A stretch of DNA of 64,000 nt from Flavihumibacter sp. ZG627. GTDB taxonomy: Bacteria; Bacteroidota; Bacteroidia; Chitinophagales; Chitinophagaceae. Numbering within the stretch: the stretch's first letter is position 1; every line of letters starts with the position of its first letter. This document shows, piece by piece, positions 25,217-32,308 of this stretch. A model generated the notes under the pieces. That model had not been told where the DNA came from. It did not search any database and saw only the letters and a program-made list of their open reading frames with translations. The stretch spans positions 1 to 64,000 of the forward strand of contig NZ_JPHF01000010.1 in NCBI RefSeq assembly GCF_000814325.1, given 5' to 3'. Both the position numbers and the translations under genes were made by a program.

Positions 25217-25747
25217 TTAAACGGGAATAACTGCTTTCATTTTTTCGACCATTCTGTGTGTGGCGGGACAATACTGTATATTCTGTTTATGCACATGCAC
25301 ATAGTCCACATATTTTTTTTTTGAAAGATGGGGAAAGCCGGCACAATCGGCTGGTCTCACTTCATATATGTTGCACATATTAGTCTGGAGGTTCAGGAAC
25401 TGGCAGGGCTGTTTGCGATTCATCCAGTCGTTGTCTTTTTTCTCGAGGTAGAGCCATTTATCTTTAAAAGCCGCTTCCGTCATTCCGAGGTGAGCGGAGA
25501 TGCGTGTGATATCTTTTTTATTGAAGGTGGGGCTCATGGTCTTACAGCAGTTGGCGCAGGTAAGGCAATCGATTTCTTCCCAAACTTCTTTTTCGAGTAT
25601 GGGTGTGATCTGGTCTAATCCCCTGGGTCTTTTTGCTTCCAGTTTAGTAAGGAAGCGACGAAATTTACTCTTCGTGGTAAGCAGTTGTTTTTTAAACTTC
25701 CTGAGGTTAACGGCACGGGTATTAATTGCTGCGATCATGCTCTCCAT
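25217..25747 (-). CDS. YkgJ-family cysteine-cluster protein
   Basis: 176 residues from ATG 25747; an upstream TTG at 25768 is less likely. The C-terminal half holds the YkgJ (CxxCxxC-type) cluster: 'CLTCANCCKTMSP', 'PCQFLNLQTNMCNIYEVRP', 'ADCAGFP' and a final Cys in 'QYCPATH'. Such proteins probably bind an Fe-S cluster or zinc; function unknown. It lies 72 bp from the divergent xerD start. Confidence 0.85.
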   Translation of the reverse strand: MESMIAAINTRAVNLRKFKKQLLTTKSKFRRFLTKLEAKRPRGLDQITPILEKEVWEEIDCLTCANCCKTMSPTFNKKDITRISAHLGMTEAAFKDKWLYLEKKDNDWMNRKQPCQFLNLQTNMCNIYEVRPADCAGFPHLSKKKYVDYVHVHKQNIQYCPATHRMVEKMKAVIPV

Positions 25748-25819
25748 ACTGATTTTAAGAAAGCGCAATATAAAGGTTTCAATGCGTTAAATTGCTTTCC
25801 AAAAGAATCGGAGAAGAAA

Positions 25820-26722
25820 ATGTGGGCACCCTATAAAAAAGGATTTAAGGCATGGCTGAGGCTGGAGAAATCATTATCAGACCATTCCGTGGAAGCCTAC
25901 CTCCATGATCTGGAAAAGCTCACGCAATATTTACAGTTACAGGGGTGGATGTACAATCCGGATCAATTGCAGATGGAGCACCTGCAGCAGTTCATCCGGT
26001 GGGTAGGTGAACTGGGTATGACGCAGGCATCGCAGGCAAGGATATTATCGGGCATCAGAAGTTTTTATAAGTACTGCCTGGTGGAGCAGATCAGCAGAGA
26101 AGATCCGACGGTTTTGCTGGAGAGTCCAAAGTTGAAAAGGATGTTACCCGACACCCTTAGTTTTGAGGAGATAGAGATGCTTATAGGAGCTATCGACAGG
26201 AGCAAGCCTGAGGGCGAACGCAACAAGGCGATACTGGAGACCATGTATAGCTGCGGACTTCGGGTGAGCGAGGTAGTTGGACTGAAAATTTCCTGTCTTT
26301 TTTTAGAAAGTGGTTTTATACGGGTAACGGGAAAAGGTGATAAAGAAAGACTTGTACCAATTGGTGATAATGCCGTTCAGCAGATAGGGATATACCGTGA
26401 ACACACGAGAAGATTTATGACCATCAAGCCCGGTAAGGAGGATATATTATTTCTTAACCGGCGGGGAGACCAGCTAACGAGGGTGATGATCTTCCTGATG
26501 ATCAAAGATCTGGCGAAGGTGGCGGGCATTACCAAGACCGTTTCGCCGCATACATTCCGGCATTCTTTTGCCACCCATTTGGTGGAGGGAGGTGCCGACC
26601 TGAGAGCGGTTCAGGAAATGCTGGGTCATGAAAGCATTACCACCACTGAGATCTACACCCATCTTGACCGTGAGTTCCTGAGAAAGACCCTGCACGATTT
26701 CCATCCTTCCTTCCGCCGTTAG
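25820..26722 (+). CDS. xerD: tyrosine recombinase XerD
   Basis: 300 residues from ATG 25820, the standard XerD length; the frame opens upstream but lacks family sequence there. The N-terminal SAM-like core-binding domain is followed by the catalytic domain with all active-site residues: Arg in 'SCGLRVSEVVGL', Lys in 'VTGKGDKERLVPIG', 'HTFRHSFATHLVEGGADLR' (H-R) and 'LGHESITTTEIYTHL' (H...Y). It is expected to work with XerC at dif to resolve chromosome dimers. No dif-like site was noticed here. There is no mobile-element context, so the housekeeping recombinase is the best reading. Confidence 0.92.
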   Translation: MWAPYKKGFKAWLRLEKSLSDHSVEAYLHDLEKLTQYLQLQGWMYNPDQLQMEHLQQFIRWVGELGMTQASQARILSGIRSFYKYCLVEQISREDPTVLLESPKLKRMLPDTLSFEEIEMLIGAIDRSKPEGERNKAILETMYSCGLRVSEVVGLKISCLFLESGFIRVTGKGDKERLVPIGDNAVQQIGIYREHTRRFMTIKPGKEDILFLNRRGDQLTRVMIFLMIKDLAKVAGITKTVSPHTFRHSFATHLVEGGADLRAVQEMLGHESITTTEIYTHLDREFLRKTLHDFHPSFRR

Positions 26723-26804
26723 TAATTTCCCAGAACCTGAAATCCAACTTCATAAACAATTAAGCTTATTAGCTGTTATCTTTATCACCTCAAAATTAAC
26801 CAAT

Positions 26805-27641
26805 ATGAAAAAAGCGATTTTAGCCTTCACACTTGCCTTCTGCACTTTGCAGGCGGTTGAAGCGCAGCAACTTCGTACGCCGGCCCCTAGTCCGGCAACT
26901 ACTATCAAACAGGAGTTTGCCCTTTCTAATGTAGAAGTGAATTATTCTCGCCCGGCTGTGCGTGGCCGTAAGATCTTCGGCGACCTGGTTCCATTTGGAA
27001 AAGTATGGCGCACCGGAGCAAATGCTGCCACCACCATCACATTCGGTGAAGATGTTACTGTTGGCGATAAGGCGGTACCAGCAGGTAAATACGGATTGCT
27101 TACAATACCCGGACAATCAGAGTGGACCATCATCATCTCCAAGCAAACTGATGTTACCAGTCCGGCCGATTACAAGCAAGACCAGGATGTAGCCCGCATC
27201 ACTGCAAAGGCCGAGACATTGCCTTTTAATGTTGAGAACTTTATGATCGTTTTCGATAACGTGAAAGCATCTTCTATGGACCTCGAGATCATCTGGGCGA
27301 ATGTTGGCGTAGCCGTTCCCGTTAAGGCCAATATTGAAGAGAAGATCATGAGCCAGATCGATAACCTGATGAACAAGGATAACCGTCCATATTTTGGTGC
27401 AGCGATGTACTATATGGAAAATGGTAAGGATCTTAACAAGGCAGTGGGTTGGCTCGACAAAGCCATTGAGCAGAATCCGAATGCATTCTGGATCTACCAC
27501 CAGAAAGCCAATGCCCTTGCAAAACTGGGTAAGAAGCAGGAAGCGATCGCTACAGCAAATAAGTCAATTGAACTGGCAAAGAAAGCAAAGAACGATGACT
27601 ATGTTGCATTGAATGAGAAATTGCTTGCAACACTTAAATAA
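26805..27641 (+). CDS. DUF2911 exported protein with TPR-like tail
   Basis: 278 residues. Signal peptide (MKKAILAFTLAFCTLQAVEAQ), then DUF2911: 'NVEVNYSRPAVRGRKIFG', 'VWRTGANAATTITFGEDV' and 'GKYGLLTIPGQSEWTIIISK' are its signature strands. The C-terminal 90 residues form two TPR-like helical pairs ('AVGWLDKAIEQNPNAFWIYH'). Common, function unknown, in Bacteroidota periplasm. Followed by a clear terminator. Confidence 0.9.
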   Translation: MKKAILAFTLAFCTLQAVEAQQLRTPAPSPATTIKQEFALSNVEVNYSRPAVRGRKIFGDLVPFGKVWRTGANAATTITFGEDVTVGDKAVPAGKYGLLTIPGQSEWTIIISKQTDVTSPADYKQDQDVARITAKAETLPFNVENFMIVFDNVKASSMDLEIIWANVGVAVPVKANIEEKIMSQIDNLMNKDNRPYFGAAMYYMENGKDLNKAVGWLDKAIEQNPNAFWIYHQKANALAKLGKKQEAIATANKSIELAKKAKNDDYVALNEKLLATLK

Positions 27642-27674
27642 TCAGATCCCGACCAAAAGGATTGATCTAAACAA

Positions 27675-27709
27675 TAATCCGGCACCAAATGATTGCCGGA
27701 TTTTTTTTT
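27675..27709 (+). terminator. Rho-independent terminator after the DUF2911 gene
   Basis: Stem AATCCGGCA / TTGCCGGATT with an eight-base loop and nine Ts. Confidence 0.88.
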
Positions 27710-27801
27710 GTTTCACTCAACTGAGTTTTTCAAAACTAAGCCTACAGCCTATTCAGCTGATATAGGGCCGGAAGTCAGCGGGATTATATGCCGATAATAT
27801 T

Positions 27802-29499
27802 TTATACTGTTGACCTCTTTCGTGATCCGATCGTTGCATTGATCAGTAAAGCCAGGAGAATCAGCACCATCGCTCCTACTACATTGAGCCAGAGGAAGGC
27901 GATATCCGATTTCCAGAAGAGGAGGATGATGATGGTTTCCGTGATGACGGCACTCCAGAAGGTTGCATCGCCACCTACCTTCTTAAAAAAGAATGCCACC
28001 AGGAATATACCGAGTATTACACCATAGAAAAGTGATCCCAGCACATTCACCGCTTCTATGAGGCTTCCCATATCGGTTGCGAACTGTGCTACGAATATGC
28101 AGAATACTCCCCATGCCAGCGTATACCATTTTGATATCTTGTATTCCTGTAATTCTGTGCGAGGGGTTCCCGCATATTGTTTATGGATATCGCACATGGT
28201 GCTGGAGGCGAGTGAATTTAGTGCGGCGGCGATACTTCCCCAGGCGGCAAGAAATATAACGGCAATGAGTAGTCCCACTAACCCTACAGGCATATGGTCC
28301 ACCACAAATCGCAGGAATATATAGTTGGTATCATTAGTATCAGCAAGCGGCATGGCTTGTTTCAGGGCCAGTTTATACTCTGCCCTTGTGCCATTCACAA
28401 GTGCCTGGTTGGCCTGCATCGAATCAATGATCAGCTGGTTCTCCGGTGCTTTGGCAAATGCGTTTACAAGCCGTGATTGCGTTGCTGACTGTTCTTTAAA
28501 GGTGGACTCAATGGCCTTCAGTTGTTGATTAGCTGCACTATCCACTACATTTCCTGCCACTGCCTTATTAAAGAAAACGGGAGCCGGATTGAATTGGTAA
28601 AAGGTGAATACAAGGGCACCGATCAGCAGGATTGCGAACTGCATGGGCACTTTCACGATGCCGTTCATGAGTAGTCCAACCCTGCTCTCAGAGAGGCTTT
28701 TGGCGGTGAGGTATCGTCCCACCTGGCTTTGGTCGGTGCCGAAATAAGAAAGCTGAAGGAAGAATCCCCCGATTATACCATTCCAGATATTATAGCGATC
28801 GGTCCAGGCAAAGCCATTTTCATTGACGCCGCTGGTGATCACATTCAGCCTTCCCAGTTTACCACTCACTTTCAGTGAATCAATAAAACCGATACCGTCG
28901 GGAAGGAGATGCACCATCATATATGCGGCAATGAACATTCCGGTGAAGATGATGATCAGTTGGAGCTGCTGCGTATAAGCAACAGCTTTAGCTCCTCCAC
29001 TAACGGTATAGATGATGAGGAGACCACCCATAAAAATATTGGTCCAGTAAATATTCCATCCCATCAATGATGATAATATAATGGCCGGGGCATAAATACT
29101 GATGCCGGTTGATAGTCCACGGCTTATAAGGAAGAGAAAAGAAGTGAATGTTCTTGTTTTTTTATCGAAGCGCTTCTCCAGGAATTCATAGGCGGTAAAT
29201 ACTTTGAGCTTATGAAATATTGGGACAAAGAAAATGGAGATGATGATCATTGCGAGCGGCAATCCGAAATAATACTGCACGAATCGCATGCCGTCGGTGA
29301 AAGCTTGTCCGGGTGCTGAAAGAAAGGTAATTGCACTCGCCTGTGTACCCATAATACTCAAAAGCACCAGGTACCATGGCATGCTTCTGTTACTCAGAAA
29401 ATAGCCATCGAGATCTTTACTGGTTTTGCTCCGGTATAATCCATAGGAGATGATACCTATGAGAGTTGCTATCAGCACTATCCAGTCGATATAACTCAT
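27802..29499 (-). CDS. sodium:solute symporter (SSS family)
   Basis: 565 residues, 13 or more membrane segments. The SSSF body is clear: 'YFLSNRSMPWYLVLLSIMGT', 'QASAITFLSAPGQAF' and 'VSGGAKAVAYTQQLQ'. A hydrophilic insertion of about 80 residues (around 305-390) sits between two helices and is probably outside the inner membrane. The start ATG 29499 overlaps the stop of a 38-residue membrane protein (ATGA), so the two are translationally coupled. Last gene of an operon with M14 peptidase and PIG-L deacetylase; it probably imports a product of those enzymes (inference). Substrate unknown. Confidence 0.9.
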   Translation of the reverse strand: MSYIDWIVLIATLIGIISYGLYRSKTSKDLDGYFLSNRSMPWYLVLLSIMGTQASAITFLSAPGQAFTDGMRFVQYYFGLPLAMIIISIFFVPIFHKLKVFTAYEFLEKRFDKKTRTFTSFLFLISRGLSTGISIYAPAIILSSLMGWNIYWTNIFMGGLLIIYTVSGGAKAVAYTQQLQLIIIFTGMFIAAYMMVHLLPDGIGFIDSLKVSGKLGRLNVITSGVNENGFAWTDRYNIWNGIIGGFFLQLSYFGTDQSQVGRYLTAKSLSESRVGLLMNGIVKVPMQFAILLIGALVFTFYQFNPAPVFFNKAVAGNVVDSAANQQLKAIESTFKEQSATQSRLVNAFAKAPENQLIIDSMQANQALVNGTRAEYKLALKQAMPLADTNDTNYIFLRFVVDHMPVGLVGLLIAVIFLAAWGSIAAALNSLASSTMCDIHKQYAGTPRTELQEYKISKWYTLAWGVFCIFVAQFATDMGSLIEAVNVLGSLFYGVILGIFLVAFFFKKVGGDATFWSAVITETIIILLFWKSDIAFLWLNVVGAMVLILLALLINATIGSRKRSTV

Positions 29500-29612
29500 G
29501 AGAAGTATTGGGTAAAAAAATGAAAGCCTATGATCAGCAATAGCAGGAATACCAGTACAAAAATGTACCAGTGAGTCCAGGTTTTAAAGAGAGGCACTTT
29601 ATCTTCTGACAT
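29496..29612 (-). CDS. 38-residue membrane mini-protein coupled to the symporter
   Basis: The frame from ATG 29612 gives MSEDKVPLFKTWTHWY followed by one hydrophobic helix (IFVLVFLLLLIIGFHFF) and TQYFS-stop. The stop overlaps the symporter start by 4 bp. The layout, a short soluble 'KVPLFKTWTHWY' head and one membrane helix, recalls small partner subunits of SSS transporters (for example DUF4212 proteins) but is half their size. The family is not recognised. The coupling, charge layout and clean composition argue it is real. Confidence 0.65.
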   Translation of the reverse strand: MSEDKVPLFKTWTHWYIFVLVFLLLLIIGFHFFTQYFS

Positions 29613-29614
29613 GG

Positions 29615-29779
29615 CTAAGATCTTTTTCTGCCGGAAACGAGTCCGGCTGTTAATAATCCGATCGCCAATCCTATAATGAGTCCGATATGCACCCGTTTAA
29701 TGAAGGCTCCGATCACTAATCCGAGTATCACACAAATGATGATCCCCATATCTCTGCGGGTATTATTATTGGCTGCCAT
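29615..29779 (-). CDS. 54-residue membrane mini-protein
   Basis: ATG 29779 follows the PIG-L stop directly (TAA-ATG) with AAAGGA as Shine-Dalgarno inside the PIG-L end. The product starts MAANNNTRRDMG, then two short hydrophobic stretches ('IIICVILGLVIGAFI' and 'IGLIIGLAIGLLTAGL') separated by KRVH, then SGRKRS. A hairpin membrane protein with a positive C-terminal tail. The next mini-gene begins 2 bp after its stop. No family recognised. Confidence 0.65.
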   Translation of the reverse strand: MAANNNTRRDMGIIICVILGLVIGAFIKRVHIGLIIGLAIGLLTAGLVSGRKRS

Positions 29780-32287
29780 TTAGAATCCTTTCTTTTGATT
29801 GAGTGCCACCAGGTTTGCCAGTAAGCGGTAAGCTCCGGGCACACCTGCAGGCAACTGCCTGAAAAATACCAATCCGGTATATACAAAATTACCTTTTCCA
29901 TATCTGGCCATGATCAGGCTTCCTGAATCAGGCTTTTCACCCGGGTCACTGATACTAAAGATAGTCTCGTATCGCTTATCCCAATTGGAAGCATGGTAAA
30001 TGCTCCGTTCCTGTACCCAGCCTTCAAAATCTTTATCCGTGATCTTATTCGGGAACTCCATAACCTGGTGTGAAGGTTGTTCAAATTTGATTACCGCCTT
30101 CTCATCGGTGATACGTGTTCTGGAAATATCAAAGGGATAAGGACCGATCTTGGCCTTTACGGGCCCCAGCTGGTTGGAGGTATTATACTGCACAATGAGG
30201 TTACCGCCATTATTGATATATGCCATCAGCTTATCATAATGGTTATTGAGTGATTCTCGAACATTGTATGCACGCACGCCGGTAATGATGGCATCATAAC
30301 GGCTCAGGTCAGCCGAAGCCAGTGATGCCTCATCGAGGATGTCAACAAGAAAGCCCATTTGTTTCAAAGCATCCATTACCCCATCTCCCGATCCGGGTAT
30401 ATATCCTATTCTTTTCCCAACCGTTTTTATCTCTTCATTGATCACACGAACACTGGTTGGGAAAAAATAATGGATGGTGGGGATATGATCGTATTCAATA
30501 ATTTTCATGGCATTATTGAAGCCGGTCTTTTTGCCTTTGCCCCTGATCTCAAGCCAGGGATAAACCAGGTTAGGCTTTTGATCACCTATAAGAGAATCGA
30601 GTGGGAAGGTTATTGATTGCATGGTATTCTTTACCAGCGGCAATTTGATCGGCATATTCTTTTCGCGCAGTGATTTTCCATTCTGCATTTCAAACCGAAT
30701 ATTTGATTCTGCCGTGTCACTCTGCGAATAACTCTTATAGGAGAGTTGTACATATTGTGGATAACGGGGCTGCAGATTACTCAGCACCACTGCGGGTTGA
30801 ACGCCGGCAACCACTTGCGGCACGGTGAAAACCGGCTGGTATATTTCACCCTTTACCGGGTCAGTGAATTTATAGAGAAGGGGGTATTTCGTAGTCAGGT
30901 TTACGGCACCAACGCTAAAATTAACTGATATATCGTTGGCGATATTCTGGGGCTCACCTATCAGCAGGTTAGTCTTAACATTGAAGCTGCCGGTATCCAT
31001 CTGCTCGCGTAACCAGTAGGGCTGGTCGCTCATGAAATCATATTTGACATACTGGTTGAAACTGGTACTGATCAACTGGTTATTGCTGGCTGATGGTGCA
31101 AGTGTAAATGAGGAGTCAAAAACTGATACACCGATCTTTTGAGCAGGGATGGCACTCCTGTTGATAAAGTTCAGCGTTATTCTAATGGAGTCTCCTGTTA
31201 CAGCAACCTGCTGGTTGGTAACTGCTTCAAAATAGATTCCCATGCAGGCCTGGATGAGGGCATCGATCTCTTTCACCTTAACAGACTTCCAGTATTCGTC
31301 GTTAGCCTTTTGCTTAATTAAAATGCGCAGGTCAATCAGGGAATTAACACTTTGGGAAGGATCCAGTGGTTTAAAATTATTGACAATGGCATCGATCCTG
31401 TTGTTTACTTCAGGTAAACCAATCCTGTTCCAGTCGAGGATAACACCATCGGCGAGGTCAGACTGAAGAACTGCTCCATCGGTGTGGGAGAAATATTCAA
31501 AGAGTGGACCGCGTTGGCGGGGAACACCAAATCCCTGGCTCTTGTGCTGGCTTCTGCTCTCTGCCGCCAGTTCACCATATCCTTTTCCAAGGAGCGGATT
31601 AAAGCTGCCTACATCCTGTTTGAACTGGTCTTCGCGCTGTGTATTGGTATTACCGAAATTGTAGGTATTCCATAGTATTCTCTTCGCCTGCCAGGGTTTG
31701 TGAAACTGTAACTGCTCCGGAAATCTTTTTGGATCAGCAGCCGCCTTGAAAGCTTCAATAGCCAGCACTGCAGAAGCCGAATGATGTCCATGCCCTGCCC
31801 TGTCGTCGGGTGGAAAACGGGTGATAATGACATCGGGTCTGAATTTCCGGATCACCCAAACAACATCGCTCAGTATTTTTTCTTTCTTCCATACCCGCAA
31901 TGCTTCGTCAGTAGATTTTGAAAATCCGAAATCGTAGGCACTGGTAAAGAATTGTTCGGCGCCATCAATACGACGTGCTGCCAGTAATTCCTGTGTTCTT
32001 ACCAGGCCGAGTGATACACCCTGCTCAGTTCCTATGAGGTTTTGCCCCCCATCCCCTCTTGTTATGGAGAGGTACCCGGTACGGAATTTTCTTTCTTTAG
32101 CAAGCCACGCAAGGAGACGGGTATTCTCATCATCCGGATGTGCTGCCACATAGAGTACTGAGCCCAGCACTTTAAGTTTCTGCATTGACAGGAGTATGTC
32201 TGCTGCCGTGGGAATCTGCGGAGTCTGGGCATTCAATCCATTTACTGCTGCTATGAATAACAGCAGGGGGAGTATCCTTTTGATCAT
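29780..32287 (-). CDS. PIG-L/LmbE-family deacetylase, exported, with C-terminal GAT-like domain
   Basis: 835 residues. Signal peptide at 1-20. The PIG-L domain (about 35-290) carries the zinc motif 'AHPDDENTRLLAW' (residues 49-61) and 'DRAGHGHHSASAVLAIEAF' with the later His ligands. Family members de-N-acetylate amino sugars. A middle beta-rich region (about 340-600) follows. The last 210 residues ('RYDAIITGVRAYNVRESL', 'YINNGGNLIVQYNTSNQ', 'YGKGNFVYTGLVFFRQLP') look like a ThuA/class-I-amidotransferase-like flavodoxin fold. 21 bp after the M14 gene. Likely periplasmic. Confidence 0.87.
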   Translation of the reverse strand: MIKRILPLLLFIAAVNGLNAQTPQIPTAADILLSMQKLKVLGSVLYVAAHPDDENTRLLAWLAKERKFRTGYLSITRGDGGQNLIGTEQGVSLGLVRTQELLAARRIDGAEQFFTSAYDFGFSKSTDEALRVWKKEKILSDVVWVIRKFRPDVIITRFPPDDRAGHGHHSASAVLAIEAFKAAADPKRFPEQLQFHKPWQAKRILWNTYNFGNTNTQREDQFKQDVGSFNPLLGKGYGELAAESRSQHKSQGFGVPRQRGPLFEYFSHTDGAVLQSDLADGVILDWNRIGLPEVNNRIDAIVNNFKPLDPSQSVNSLIDLRILIKQKANDEYWKSVKVKEIDALIQACMGIYFEAVTNQQVAVTGDSIRITLNFINRSAIPAQKIGVSVFDSSFTLAPSASNNQLISTSFNQYVKYDFMSDQPYWLREQMDTGSFNVKTNLLIGEPQNIANDISVNFSVGAVNLTTKYPLLYKFTDPVKGEIYQPVFTVPQVVAGVQPAVVLSNLQPRYPQYVQLSYKSYSQSDTAESNIRFEMQNGKSLREKNMPIKLPLVKNTMQSITFPLDSLIGDQKPNLVYPWLEIRGKGKKTGFNNAMKIIEYDHIPTIHYFFPTSVRVINEEIKTVGKRIGYIPGSGDGVMDALKQMGFLVDILDEASLASADLSRYDAIITGVRAYNVRESLNNHYDKLMAYINNGGNLIVQYNTSNQLGPVKAKIGPYPFDISRTRITDEKAVIKFEQPSHQVMEFPNKITDKDFEGWVQERSIYHASNWDKRYETIFSISDPGEKPDSGSLIMARYGKGNFVYTGLVFFRQLPAGVPGAYRLLANLVALNQKKGF

Positions 32288-32308
32288 GATTTCTTATCGT
32301 GTATTTAG

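Noticed and set aside
25820-26722. XerD as part of a mobile element
   Set aside because: No inverted repeats, target duplications or cargo genes surround it, and the length and motifs match the housekeeping recombinase.
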